Shown: piece after piece, positions 34,284-44,030 of the stretch
How positions within the stretch are numbered: the stretch's first letter is position 1
Layout: the number at the start of each line of letters is the position of its first letter
Origin: Deltaproteobacteria bacterium
GTDB lineage: Bacteria > Desulfobacterota > Desulfobacteria > Desulfobacterales > SpSt-501
Direction of reading: 5' to 3'
DNA: 64,000 nt
NCBI GenBank assembly: GCA_016219005.1
Contig: JACRCN010000009.1
Location: 1 to 64,000, forward strand
The notes under the pieces: generated by a model
What the model saw: only the letters and a program-made list of their open reading frames with translations
What the model was told of the DNA's origin: nothing
Databases searched by the model: none
Translations under genes and position numbers: made by a program

Positions 34284-35129
34284 TCACGTCAGAATCCCTG
34301 ACAACCTCGTGACTTCCTGCCGTGTCTTTTCGGCGAGCTTTTCCATCTGGCCGTCGCCGATCCCTAGGCGCTCGGTCACTTCGAAGGCCGGCTCGACCGG
34401 CTGCCCGTTGCGGCCCCTGCCGTACCCGGTCATCCACCCCAGGATGTCGGCAACGTGCACCACATCGCTCAGCCGGCAGGCGTGACCGCATTGATCCGGG
34501 TCGTGGTGCCGGCTGACGGCGTTCACGAGTTCCTGGGGCAGGGACCAATTCTGGAGGATGAGGGCACCGATCTGGGCATGGTTGGTGCCCAGCACAACGA
34601 ACTCGGCCACCTCGAAGGAGATGCCCTTGCCCACCATCTGCTCGATTTCCCTCAGGTCTTCCTGTACGTACTCGCCCAGCACCAGTTTGCCGATGTCGTG
34701 CAGCAGCGCCGCCGTGAATACCTCGTCGGCATCGGGGATCGACAGCGACTTGACCAGGACGTCCGCCGCCACCGATACGGCAACCGAATGGCGCCACAAC
34801 TCCCCGCGCGACAGGCCGTAGCCGGGCAGCGGCTTCGTCATCTGGGCGCTCATGCACATCGTCATCACCAGCTGCAGCAACCGCTTCCACCCCAGCAGCA
34901 TGATCGCCTGCCGGATCGAACTCACGCGGGAGGGCAGGCCGAAATAAGCCGAGTTGGTAAGCTTGAGGATGTTCGCCGTCAACCCGGGATCGTATTTCAG
35001 GACATCCTCGATCTGAGCAGCGCTGGCGTCCGGGTTCTGGAGCATCGGCATCAGCCGGGCGGCGGTGGCCGGCATGCCGGGAAATGACCTGACCTGGGCC
35101 ATGATGTGCCTGACTTTATCCTCGTTCAC
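34284..35129 (-). CDS. HDOD domain signalling protein
   Basis: 281 residues from GTG 35129, which has AAGGA seven bases upstream. The HDOD domain covers almost the whole length: FPGMPATAARLMPMLQ, DPGLTANILKLTNSAYFG, RVSSIRQAIMLLGWKRL, LLHDIGKLVLGEY and NHAQIGALILQNWSLP. HDOD proteins resemble HD-GYP phosphodiesterases but lack their full metal set and act in regulatory and stress networks. The open frame continues to a GTG at 35273, but that extension has no homology and overlaps a good promoter for the divergent MORN gene, so the shorter start is preferred. Confidence 0.8.
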   Translation of the reverse strand: MNEDKVRHIMAQVRSFPGMPATAARLMPMLQNPDASAAQIEDVLKYDPGLTANILKLTNSAYFGLPSRVSSIRQAIMLLGWKRLLQLVMTMCMSAQMTKPLPGYGLSRGELWRHSVAVSVAADVLVKSLSIPDADEVFTAALLHDIGKLVLGEYVQEDLREIEQMVGKGISFEVAEFVVLGTNHAQIGALILQNWSLPQELVNAVSRHHDPDQCGHACRLSDVVHVADILGWMTGYGRGRNGQPVEPAFEVTERLGIGDGQMEKLAEKTRQEVTRLSGILT

Positions 35130-35232
35130 GGTTTCGTCCTTCACGCGGAAATTGGCCGGCGGATCGAGAGTGCCGGGTCGGGTCTTCGGATGAGTTCCGT
35201 CACATGAACATATCGGCTCATCACCGGAAAAC

Positions 35233-35261
35233 TTGAGATAAATCCCATCAGCGATTATGAT
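35233..35261 (+). promoter_or_regulatory. Sigma-70 type promoter of the MORN-repeat gene
   Basis: TTGAGA (35233-35238), 17-base spacer, TATGAT (35256-35261), both five of six. About 65 bases upstream of the predicted start codon. Confidence 0.65.
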
Positions 35262-35330
35262 CCGCTTAGGCACAGATCATATTCTCGTTTTCCTCCCCGC
35301 GCGGGAGAGATCAAGGGAAGGGGTCATAAA

Positions 35331-35924
35331 ATGAAACAGCCACGAATCACGTTCATCCTTTTTGTTTCCGCGGTTCTGATGCTTCTTCCGCTGGGCGCCA
35401 TCGCCGACCAATGCATCGAAGGCGACTGTGTCAACGGCAAGGGAACCATGGTCTACTCCACCGGGCACAAGTACACCGGCGAGTTCAAGAACGGAATGCG
35501 CGACGGCGAGGGCTTCATGGCCATGCCCGGCGGTCGGACGCTCAAAGGCCGGTTTCAATACAACATGGTTTTCGAGGGGACCTACACCTACCCGGACGGC
35601 TCGGTCTACACCGGTCAGTGGGAGTTTCGCGAGCGCAACGGCCGGGGGACGCTGAAATATGCCGACGGGCGGATGTATGACGGCGAGTTCAAGAGCGGTT
35701 TGCGGCACGGCAAGGGAACTTTGACGTGGCCCAGCGGCCGCAGGTACGAGGGCGATTTCGACGGCGGCACGCGCACCGGGAGAGGCACCTTGAGCTACCC
35801 CGACGGCCGGGTGTACACGGGCGATTTCGTGGACGGTGAGCAGACCGGCCGGGGGGTGATGACCCTGCCGGAAGGCAAGCGGCTGGAAGGGAAATTCGTC
35901 AAAGGCGAATACACCGGACCGTGA
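35331..35924 (+). CDS. Secreted MORN-repeat protein
   Basis: 197 residues. An N-terminal signal peptide (MKQPRITFILFVSAVLMLLP, cleavage near AIA-DQ) is followed by about six to seven MORN repeats of ~23 residues, each with the YxGEFxxGxxxGxGxxxYxDG pattern (YTGEFKNGMRDGEG, YDGEFKSGLRHGKGT, YEGDFDGGTRTGRGT, YTGDFVDGEQTGRG). MORN repeats form curved beta sheets that bind lipid or protein; bacterial secreted members have no assigned role. A purine-rich AAGGGAAGGGG ribosome site precedes the ATG. Its own promoter lies in the divergent spacer with the HDOD gene. Confidence 0.85.
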   Translation: MKQPRITFILFVSAVLMLLPLGAIADQCIEGDCVNGKGTMVYSTGHKYTGEFKNGMRDGEGFMAMPGGRTLKGRFQYNMVFEGTYTYPDGSVYTGQWEFRERNGRGTLKYADGRMYDGEFKSGLRHGKGTLTWPSGRRYEGDFDGGTRTGRGTLSYPDGRVYTGDFVDGEQTGRGVMTLPEGKRLEGKFVKGEYTGP

Positions 35925-35985
35925 AACCGGCTCATTTTTAAACGATGTGACGGTCGCGATTCTCACGCCTGCCGGCAGCCGGCGC

Positions 35986-37089
35986 TCAATCCCCGAAGGA
36001 GATCCCGAGGTCCCGCGCAGTGAGCACCGTGTCGCACTCCAGCGGGACCGTTTTCATCCGGCTGATGCTGGCGGCAAGCGGCACGTAGTTGACCACCGGC
36101 GGGTCCAGCGCCACCATTATTCCGGAGCGCCCCTCGGCCAGCGCCCTTACCGCGGCCGCCCCGAAGCGCAGCGAAATAAGACGGTCCTGCGAGGTGGGCA
36201 TTCCGCCGCGCAACAGGTGCCCGAGTACGACGACCCGCGTTTCCTTGCCGGTCAGTTTCTCAAGCGCCGCGCTGACCTTGTGGCCGATCCCTCCGAGCCG
36301 CTCCACTTTCCCGGCGGATTTTTCTTCCAGGACGGCGCGGCCGCCGTTTGCAGGCGCCGCACCCTCGGCCACCACGATGATCGAAAAATGCCTCCGGCTA
36401 CGCTCGCGCTCGCGCACTTTCTCGACGACCTGGCTGATGTCGTAAGGGATCTCGGGGATGAGGATGGCGTCGGCCGAGGCGGCCAGCCCGGCGTGCAGGG
36501 CGATCCAGCCGGCATAGCGGCCCATGACCTCGACCACCAGGATGCGCTGGTGGGACTCGGCTGTGGAGTGCAGGCGGTCGATACACTCGGTGGCAAAATG
36601 CACGGCCGTGTCGAAACCGAAGGTGACCACCGTGCGGTCGAGATCGTTGTCGATCGTCTTTGGCACCCCGACTACGCTCAGGCCCTTACAGTAGAGCTCG
36701 TGCGCGATCTGAAGCGACCCGTCACCGCCGATGGAGATCAGGTCATCGATGCCCTGCCCCCGGAAAAGCGCCACGAGTTCATCCGACCGGTCTATTTCTT
36801 TGATCTGCCCGTTCAGGCCCTTGACCGGGTAGCGCAGCGGGTTGCCGCGGTTGGTGGTGCCGAGGATAGTCCCCCCGAGATGCGTGAGGCCCCGGACGGA
36901 CGTACGGTCGAGAGCGATCAGCCCTCCCTCCGGGTAGTCTTCCGGCGCCAGCAGGCCGTTGTAACCGTCCCGGACCCCCACGCACTCCCAGCCCCGGTTC
37001 AGAGCCGAGAGCACGATCGCCCGGATAACGGCGTTCAACCCTGGCGCATCCCCTCCGCCGGTCGATATAGCGATGCGTTTAGACTTCAT
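35986..37089 (-). CDS. 6-phosphofructokinase, group III-like
   Basis: 367 residues. Phosphofructokinase motifs: STGGGDAPGLN (phosphate loop), GGTILGTTNRGNP, ISIGGDGSLQIA, PKTIDNDL and EVMGRYAGWIA. The GGDGS loop has the Gly typical of ATP users while PKTIDND carries the Lys usually seen in pyrophosphate users, so the phosphoryl donor cannot be decided by sequence. It makes fructose-1,6-bisphosphate for glycolysis. ATG 37089 is used; the frame extends to 37152 without homology. First of three enzymes (with ldh and a second kinase) on the minus strand ahead of aldolase, forming a glycolytic cluster. Confidence 0.9.
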   Translation of the reverse strand: MKSKRIAISTGGGDAPGLNAVIRAIVLSALNRGWECVGVRDGYNGLLAPEDYPEGGLIALDRTSVRGLTHLGGTILGTTNRGNPLRYPVKGLNGQIKEIDRSDELVALFRGQGIDDLISIGGDGSLQIAHELYCKGLSVVGVPKTIDNDLDRTVVTFGFDTAVHFATECIDRLHSTAESHQRILVVEVMGRYAGWIALHAGLAASADAILIPEIPYDISQVVEKVRERERSRRHFSIIVVAEGAAPANGGRAVLEEKSAGKVERLGGIGHKVSAALEKLTGKETRVVVLGHLLRGGMPTSQDRLISLRFGAAAVRALAEGRSGIMVALDPPVVNYVPLAASISRMKTVPLECDTVLTARDLGISFGD

Positions 37090-37191
37090 GGTTTTTGAAT
37101 GCTTCCTGACGTGGTAAATGGCCTCCAATTTACTTCCAGCGGAAGGCCACACCCCCCATCCCCAGCAGCCCTCCTGGTTGTAAAAGTGGAA

Positions 37192-38139
<948 letters not shown>

Positions 38140-38249
38140 TCATCAAGCCCTTTTTCAATTTCGAAGATGGGATGGATGACCGCGGCCGGAGGCGCCGGGC
38201 GATCGGCCTACCGCCCGATTATGAAAAACCCCGCGATTCGTCCGGCCGG

Positions 38250-39539
38250 TCAGCGCATATCCCGCGGCTGCCCCGTGCTGGTCAGCACGCTGCTCCAGAC
38301 CCAGCCGTCCGGGTCCACTTTCTTGCGCGCGGAGACTGCCAGAGGGATGGGCACATGCGTGAAGGTGTTCATCCAGTAGCCCACCACCAGGTTCGTGCGG
38401 CCGGCCATCCCGGCGTGGACCGCGCTCTGGCCGAGCAGCAGACAGAAGGCCGAGTCGTAGGCGTTGGCGGGCACGCTGCGGATCGTATAGCTCGGGTCGA
38501 TGTACTTCAAGGTGGCGTCCACGCCGGCCCCCTTGAAGTAGGCGTTGATGCGGTCCTTCAGGAAAAGTCCGATGTCCTTGAACTTCACGTTCCCCGAGGC
38601 GTCCCGCTCGTGGGTGTCCCCCAGCAGATCCTGACCGGCGCCCTCGGCCACCACGATGACCGCGTGTCCCCGGCTCTGCAGGCGCGCGCGCACGTTCTCG
38701 AGCAATTTCTCCATGCTAAACGGCACCTCCGGGATCAGGCAGATGTTGACGTCGCTGCGGGCAAGCGAGGCAAACACGGCGATGAAGCCGGACTCCCGGC
38801 CCATGAGCTTCACCAGCCCGATCCCATTGCGGGCGCCCTTGGCCTCGGTGTGGGCTGCGTCAATAGACTCGACCGCCTCCGACACGGCCGTCTCGAAGCC
38901 AAAGGACCGCTCCACGTAGGAGATGTCGTTGTCGATGGTCTTGGGGATGCCGATCACGCTGATCTTGAGCCCCCGGCGCTGGATCTCCTCGGCGATGGCC
39001 TGAGCGCCGCGCAGCGTGCCGTCCCCCCCCACCGCAAACAGCAGGCCCAGGTTCATGCGGTCCATCGTGTCGACCATTTCGGAGATATCCTGGTTGCCGC
39101 GCGATGAACCCAGGATCGTCCCGCCGTATTCGTGGATGCGGCTCACGGCGGCCGGGTTCAACTCCACGGGGGTATGACCGAAGCGGTAGGTCAGCCCCTC
39201 GTACCCGTATGGAAAACCAAAGACGGTTTTCACCCTGTAATTGTGGTAAAGGCTCAGCACCACCGCGCGGATGACATCGTTCAACCCCGGGCAAATCCCT
39301 CCACAGGTGACAATGCCGCACTTCAGCTTGGACGGGTCGAAGTAAATCTTCTCCCGCGGGCCCGCCTTCTCCAGGGCCAGCAGCTTGCCGTCTTTTTCCA
39401 GCATGCTCTGGAGCTTCGCCGGATTTGAATGCAGCACGACCCGGTCCCCGTCCGCTACGAAGTGAGCCCCGGAGATGGGAGACTGGATGCGGCATGCCCC
39501 GAGCCGCTGAACATCGAGGTCCTCTGGTCTTAGTTCCAT
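38250..39539 (-). CDS. ATP-type 6-phosphofructokinase, long (group X-like)
   Basis: 429 residues, about 60 longer than the other kinase because of an N-terminal extension (MELRPEDLDVQRLGACRIQS) as in plant and trypanosomatid-type PFKs. Motifs: GIVTCGGICPGLNDVIRAVV, GGTILGSSRGNQD, AVGGDGTLRGAQAIA, PKTIDNDISYVERSFGFETA and LMGRESGFIA. The GGDGT loop indicates ATP as donor. Having two kinases of different groups in one cluster implies division between ATP and perhaps PPi use or between directions. It is followed downstream by ldh (119 bases) and preceded by aldolase (72 bases). Confidence 0.9.
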   Translation of the reverse strand: MELRPEDLDVQRLGACRIQSPISGAHFVADGDRVVLHSNPAKLQSMLEKDGKLLALEKAGPREKIYFDPSKLKCGIVTCGGICPGLNDVIRAVVLSLYHNYRVKTVFGFPYGYEGLTYRFGHTPVELNPAAVSRIHEYGGTILGSSRGNQDISEMVDTMDRMNLGLLFAVGGDGTLRGAQAIAEEIQRRGLKISVIGIPKTIDNDISYVERSFGFETAVSEAVESIDAAHTEAKGARNGIGLVKLMGRESGFIAVFASLARSDVNICLIPEVPFSMEKLLENVRARLQSRGHAVIVVAEGAGQDLLGDTHERDASGNVKFKDIGLFLKDRINAYFKGAGVDATLKYIDPSYTIRSVPANAYDSAFCLLLGQSAVHAGMAGRTNLVVGYWMNTFTHVPIPLAVSARKKVDPDGWVWSSVLTSTGQPRDMR

Positions 39540-39611
39540 ATAGAACGCCTTTATGCGCTTGCGTGTCGGTTGACGTTGCCGGACGCGTTGCCCGGTGGTT
39601 TCAAGGAGAGC

Positions 39612-40643
39612 TTACCGTTTAAAAAGGGTGGTCCCTTCTGCGCGCAGGTCTTGCACGGCCTGCTTGACGCGCTGTGCCATGCCCTTTTCCGCGGCGGCCA
39701 GGTAGTTGCGGGGGTCGTAGGCCTTTTTGTTGCCCACTTCGCCGTCAACCTTAAGCACCCCATCGTAGTTCCGGAACATGTGCTCGACGATCGGCCGGGT
39801 GAAGGCGTACTGGGTGTCCGTGTCGAGGTTCATCTTGACCACCCCGTAGTCGAGCGCCTCGCGGATTTCCTCCAACGTGGATCCGGAGCCGCCGTGAAAC
39901 ACCAGTGCAAAGCGTGCGCCGGCGCCATACGCCTTGACCACCGCGTCCTGGCCGTCTTTCAGGATGGAGGGCTTGAGCTTGACGGCCCCCGGCTTGTAGA
40001 CCCCGTGGACGTTTCCGAAGGTGGCGGCAAAGAGATATCGCGCGCCTTTGACCGCGTTGAGGCGGCGAGCCACCTCGAGCATGTCCTCCGGGGTCGTAAA
40101 GAGCTTGTGGGAGGCATCGCTGCCCTTGACCCCGTCCTCTTCCCCGCCCACGACACCGGCCTCGATCTCGAGCAGGATCTGGCTCTTGTGGCAGCGTTCC
40201 AGCAGCTTGACCGCGATGTCGAGATTGTCCTTGAGCGGCAGGGCGCTGCCGTCGAACATGTGGCTGTTGAAAAGGTTGGGCAGCCCCTGGGCTCGGCGCC
40301 GCTCGGTTTCATCGATCAGCGGCCGCACGAACGTGTCCAGTTTGTCCGCCTGGCAGTGATCGGTGTGCAGGGCCACGTAGATGGGATAGCGCGCGGCGAC
40401 GCGGTGCACGTACTCGGCAAGGGCGATGGCCCCGAGTGCCATGTCTTTCACCGCCGCGCCAGAGGCGAACGCCCCGCCCCCGGTCGACACCTGGACGATC
40501 CCGTCGCTCTTGGTTTCGGCCAGACCCTGCAGCACAGCGCTGGCGCCGGTCATGGAGGTAACATTGATGGCGGGATACGCATGCTGGCCCGCCAGGGCGC
40601 TGTCGATCATTCGGCAATAGGTCGCATAGTCGGCAACCGGCAT
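39612..40643 (-). CDS. fba: Class II fructose-bisphosphate aldolase
   Basis: 343 residues. Zinc-dependent aldolase: ALHTDHCQ (metal His and catalytic Asp), EIEAGVVGGEEDGV, ATFGNVHGVYKPG (metal His), VFHGGSGST and MNLDTDTQYAF. It cleaves fructose-1,6-bisphosphate to the two triose phosphates. The length fits the FbaA-like branch. The start at 40643 is backed by AAGGAG seven bases upstream; the frame is open to 40691. First gene in transcription order of the fba-pfk-ldh-pfk cluster. Confidence 0.93.
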   Translation of the reverse strand: MPVADYATYCRMIDSALAGQHAYPAINVTSMTGASAVLQGLAETKSDGIVQVSTGGGAFASGAAVKDMALGAIALAEYVHRVAARYPIYVALHTDHCQADKLDTFVRPLIDETERRRAQGLPNLFNSHMFDGSALPLKDNLDIAVKLLERCHKSQILLEIEAGVVGGEEDGVKGSDASHKLFTTPEDMLEVARRLNAVKGARYLFAATFGNVHGVYKPGAVKLKPSILKDGQDAVVKAYGAGARFALVFHGGSGSTLEEIREALDYGVVKMNLDTDTQYAFTRPIVEHMFRNYDGVLKVDGEVGNKKAYDPRNYLAAAEKGMAQRVKQAVQDLRAEGTTLFKR

Positions 40644-40760
40644 GATGGACTCCTTCCTCGTTCGGACATTTCCTCGCGGACGGCGAATCACCGTCCGTCG
40701 GACCTCGCCTGCACATTCTGAATATCAATCACGGCCACCGGTGAGCGTCATGGGTGGCGC

Positions 40761-42683
40761 TCATGCCGTGACGGGTGGTGTCGCCGGGAAACTCAAATGA
40801 AACGCGGCCCAGGCGCCCGGCTCGGATTCCGCCCAGACTTGGCCGCCGTGAAGGTCCGCGATGTTCTTCACCGTGAAAAGCCCGATGCCGCTGCCGCGCT
40901 TGGCGTGCGTTTTCGAATTCCGGATGCGGAAGAACTTTTCGAAGAGACGATCCGCTTCTTCGGGCGGGAAGCCCTCGCCTTCGTTCCAGACGGTCAGGGT
41001 GACGAGCTCGCCCTCCATCTTCACATTTACGGTCGCCTTTCCGCCTTCGCACCCGTATTTGGCGGCATTCGTGAGAAAGTTGTTGAGGGCGATGCGCAAG
41101 AGACTTGGATCGGCGACCACCGGCAGTTTATCCGGGCAGCTCACGCTGACCGTGATGTTCCGGGAACGGAAGAACACCGCGGCCTGATCCACGGCCATCT
41201 CCACCACGGTCTTGGACAAATCAATGGGGGATTTATTCGCCAAGAGCTCACCGCGCTCCAAACGGGACAGATCCAGGTAGTCCCGCACCATGTCCTGGAG
41301 TTCCTCGCAGTTGCGCTGGATGCGGGTGAAAAAATCCGAGACCTGGGGCGAGACCTTCCCGAGGTAGCCGTCCACCATGGTCGCGATCAGCATCTGGATC
41401 GCGGCAAGCGGCGCCTTCAACTCATGGGTCACGAAACCCAGGGTCTGCATGTAGTTGCGGTTGGACTGCTCGAGCTTCGTGTTGGTCAGGCTGAGTTCCT
41501 CGTTGCGCGCGCGCAGTTCCTGATCCCGTTTGCGGATTGCGGTGCGCATCTCGGCAAAAGCGCCGGCCAGCTTCTTTAGCTCCAGGTAGGTGTGGGGGAT
41601 CGAGATCGCGTGCTCCAGGTCCCCGGTCGCCAGGCGCGACGCGGATTGGCTTAAAGCGCGCACGGGGCGGGTGATGCGGTTGACGATGTAAAGGGCCGCA
41701 TAGACGGCCAGCAGCCCGACCGCTCCCACGGGAATCAGGAACCAGGCGATGAGGTTGTCCTGCATGTCGTCGTAGGGCGCACGGAGGAGACCGACATAGA
41801 CCATGCCGATCGTCTTACCGGCCGGGTCCCGCAAGGGCTTGTAGGCGCTCAGATACCAGGCGTCCACGACCAGCGCCTCGCCCGTATAGTTCATCCCCTC
41901 TTCGAGAACCGTGCGCCGCACGGTTTCCGAAACCTTGGTGCCGATGGCGCGGGCCCCGTCACGGCTGAGCACGTTGGTGGCGATGCGCACCTCGTTCTTG
42001 AAGATCGTCACGGTGCCGCGCGGCTTGCCCTTGAACTCCGCTTCGCTGAACACCGTATCGCGCAGCTTGTCCACCAACTCGTAGTTGAAGTTCAGCAACC
42101 GCCCCCCGTAGAGCAACGCCTTCACCCGGCCGCTGCTTTCGAGGATCGGGCAGGCGATCCACCACAGGAGGCCGGCGCGGCTGATTGGCTCGCCGCCTTT
42201 GTCGCCGTTATAGATCTGGGCCGCCTCCTGAAGTGCCGGGCCGCCCTCCATCTGCAGCCGCTCCGGATCCAACAGCACGGTCCCCCAGGCCGACCTGCCC
42301 TCCAGGGCTTTGCGCAGGACTGGATCGCGGCCCAGCGGGATGCGCTGCAGCGTGGCCGGATGGCTCCCGGCGATCGGCTGGCCTTCGGCGTCGCAGAGAT
42401 TGAGAACGGTGAGATCGAGCTCACGGCGGATGGAAGAAATGATTTCGGCGAAATTTTCGACGGTCGGGCCGATCCGGCTGGAAGAGATCTCCAGCGAGTA
42501 GGCTAGACGCGCCAGCTGCTCCCGGTAGGCGGTCCCGACGATTTCAAGGTCTTGGTTGACGCGGGACTGGGCCTCGCTGCGCACGCTTTTGTTGATGCTG
42601 TAGACCCCGATGGCGCCGATCAGAGCCGCCGGTATGAGGGCCACTGCCAGCATGCCGGCCACGAGCACGGTCCGAAGCGACAT
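40761..42683 (-). CDS. Membrane sensor histidine kinase with extracytoplasmic Cache-like domain
   Basis: 640 residues. Order: TM1 (about 6-27), periplasmic sensor of about 280 residues with Cache-like features (LDLTVLNLCDAEGQPIAGS, GTVTIFKNEVRIATNV, TGEALVVDAWYLSAYKPLRD), TM2 (about 311-334), HAMP linker, coiled coil, HisKA with FVTHELKAPL (H420) and an HATPase domain (NNFLTNAAKYG, GSGIGLFTVKN). No response regulator is adjacent, so it is an orphan kinase. The start is uncertain: ATGs at 42761, 42728, 42710 and 42683 are in frame and none has a ribosome site; 42683 places TM1 at the very N-terminus. It lies downstream of the GntR gene by 198 bases. Confidence 0.85.
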   Translation of the reverse strand: MSLRTVLVAGMLAVALIPAALIGAIGVYSINKSVRSEAQSRVNQDLEIVGTAYREQLARLAYSLEISSSRIGPTVENFAEIISSIRRELDLTVLNLCDAEGQPIAGSHPATLQRIPLGRDPVLRKALEGRSAWGTVLLDPERLQMEGGPALQEAAQIYNGDKGGEPISRAGLLWWIACPILESSGRVKALLYGGRLLNFNYELVDKLRDTVFSEAEFKGKPRGTVTIFKNEVRIATNVLSRDGARAIGTKVSETVRRTVLEEGMNYTGEALVVDAWYLSAYKPLRDPAGKTIGMVYVGLLRAPYDDMQDNLIAWFLIPVGAVGLLAVYAALYIVNRITRPVRALSQSASRLATGDLEHAISIPHTYLELKKLAGAFAEMRTAIRKRDQELRARNEELSLTNTKLEQSNRNYMQTLGFVTHELKAPLAAIQMLIATMVDGYLGKVSPQVSDFFTRIQRNCEELQDMVRDYLDLSRLERGELLANKSPIDLSKTVVEMAVDQAAVFFRSRNITVSVSCPDKLPVVADPSLLRIALNNFLTNAAKYGCEGGKATVNVKMEGELVTLTVWNEGEGFPPEEADRLFEKFFRIRNSKTHAKRGSGIGLFTVKNIADLHGGQVWAESEPGAWAAFHLSFPATPPVTA

Positions 42684-42881
42684 AAAGATGGGTGCGTAGC
42701 ATGCAGTCATAAGATCCAAATAAGGCATCCGTCCCGGTGGAATGCAGGTCCAGACCGTCATGGCCGACTACGGGCGATTGGGCTGCATCTTTTTATCACG
42801 AATAGTTGAATCACGCAAAAGGCTTTTCGCGGGAAGGAGTCCGGCCGCTGCGATGTGAAATAGGGGGTCCGTCGCTGCGCG

Positions 42882-43583
42882 CTACAGAATGTCTTTGAGC
42901 TCGCGGCGTATGGCGTTCAGGTGCTCCCGCATCCATTCCGCCGCCCCGCGGCCATCCTCGCGTTTGACGCAGGCGAGAACCTGCTTGAGGGTGTGGATCG
43001 AACGGGAACGGTATTCCAATGAAATCAAGGTGGTCTTAAACGTCTCGTGGTGGCCGACCACCTTTTCTAGCAGAAACCGCAATATTTCGCTGAAAATTTG
43101 GTTGGTGGTGGCTTCCGCCAGCGTAGTGTGAAACTCGACGTCGGCCTGCAGGAACCGGCGGTAGTTTTCCCGGCTGTCCTCCATGTCCCGCAAAGCCTGC
43201 TTCAAACGGCGCAGGTGCAGGCTTTCCGCCCTTTCGGCGGCCAGCTCGGCCGCTTTGCACTCGAGCGTTTCCCGCAGCTCGATGACATCCAGCAGGCTCC
43301 CGGCCTTTAGCGCGGCCTGCAGCTTGGAAATCGAGGGGCTCGTGCCGGGTAGTTCCTGGGCGATGAATGTGCCCCGGCCCTGTTGGACGTCCAGGTACCC
43401 CATCACGGCGAGAGCGTTCAGCGCCTCCCGCATGGAGGAGCGCCCCACCCCGAAACTTAGAGCCAGCTCGCGCTGGGAGGGCAGCCTGGCGCCGGTGGTG
43501 ATCTCGCCGCTCTGCAATTTTTTCAGGATCTGCTCCACCACGATTTCCGGCGCCGTGCTCTTGCGGACCGCTTCGAAAGCCAC
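42882..43583 (-). CDS. GntR/FadR family (FCD) transcriptional regulator
   Basis: 233 residues. Winged-helix GntR domain about 10-75 (GEITTGARLPSQRELALSFG, VGRSSMREALNALAVMGYL, QQGRGTFI), then an FCD effector domain (about 90-230) with the metal-binding Asp/His pattern (DVEFHTTLAEATTN, HHETF). Starts at GTG 43583, with GGGGAGG six bases upstream. It is divergent from the glycyl radical enzyme operon and shares with it a 447-base region holding opposed promoters and repeated GGTCTG-type motifs. FCD regulators sense carboxylates, so it probably controls that operon and itself. Confidence 0.9.
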   Translation of the reverse strand: MAFEAVRKSTAPEIVVEQILKKLQSGEITTGARLPSQRELALSFGVGRSSMREALNALAVMGYLDVQQGRGTFIAQELPGTSPSISKLQAALKAGSLLDVIELRETLECKAAELAAERAESLHLRRLKQALRDMEDSRENYRRFLQADVEFHTTLAEATTNQIFSEILRFLLEKVVGHHETFKTTLISLEYRSRSIHTLKQVLACVKREDGRGAAEWMREHLNAIRRELKDIL

Positions 43584-43685
43584 CCGATACCTCCCCGCCC
43601 CTCACACATAACTTTGGAGTGAAACTGCTGAGGAATGCCCTTCAGTCCCGAGCCGAATTCACGGCTGTTTGATCGGCCGATCGGG

Positions 43686-43696
43686 GGTCGCAGACC
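43686..43696. promoter_or_regulatory. Putative GntR operator motif 1
   Basis: GGTCGCAGACC, a palindrome with GGTC/GACC arms and a three-base centre, located on the gntR side downstream of its -10 box. Confidence 0.4.
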
Positions 43697-43710
43697 GGCT
43701 CGTTTCGGTT

Positions 43711-43737
43711 AGTATATGCACTGGTTATTTTTGTCAA
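43711..43737 (-). promoter_or_regulatory. Promoter of gntR
   Basis: On the minus strand TTGACA (43737-43732) and TATACT (43716-43711) with a 15-base spacer. The spacing is short; TACTAA two bases further on gives 17. Points toward gntR. Confidence 0.45.
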
Positions 43738-43744
43738 CGTGGGC

Positions 43745-43773
43745 TTGACAACACTAAGCAAACCGCCTAAAAT
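43745..43773 (+). promoter_or_regulatory. Promoter of the glycyl radical enzyme operon
   Basis: TTGACA (43745-43750), 17-base spacer, TAAAAT (43768-43773): perfect -35 and five of six in the -10. A GGTCTG-type motif (43784-43795) lies immediately downstream of the expected start site, a position suited to repression. Confidence 0.7.
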
Positions 43774-43783
43774 CAACTCATCA

Positions 43784-43795
43784 GGTGTTCAGACC
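43784..43795. promoter_or_regulatory. Putative GntR operator motif 2
   Basis: GGTGTTCAGACC; the reverse strand reads GGTCTGAACACC. It overlaps the expected transcription start of the operon. Confidence 0.4.
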
Positions 43796-43888
43796 ACTTT
43801 GACCAAAACCGGCCTACCACCCGATATCGTTCATAAATTATACTGGCATCGGCCACCCGGCCGCGTCGTGTGTGCGACGTGCGAGATC

Positions 43889-43899
43889 GGTCTGAAACC
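43889..43899. promoter_or_regulatory. Putative GntR operator motif 3
   Basis: GGTCTGAAACC, matching the reverse strand of motif 2 except for one deleted base. It lies about 110 bases into the leader. Confidence 0.35.
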
Positions 43900-44030
43900 T
43901 TAACCATCGCAGCGGCGTTGGGTTGAGAATTGCCGCCGCTTGAATCCCCGGCGAACGACATATGAAATCACCGACGCTCCCAGTCGGATCGATCCGTGGC
44001 AGGACTCTTTCCGGCCCCCTTTCAGGCCGC

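Larger units (their letters stand above)
43584..44030. other. Divergent control region between gntR and the glycyl radical operon
   Basis: 447 bases with two opposed promoters (43711-43737 minus, 43745-43773 plus) and three related GGTCTG(N2-3)ACC-like motifs (43686-43696, 43784-43795, 43889-43899). The plus-strand leader is about 250 bases and contains no recognised structure. Confidence 0.5.
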
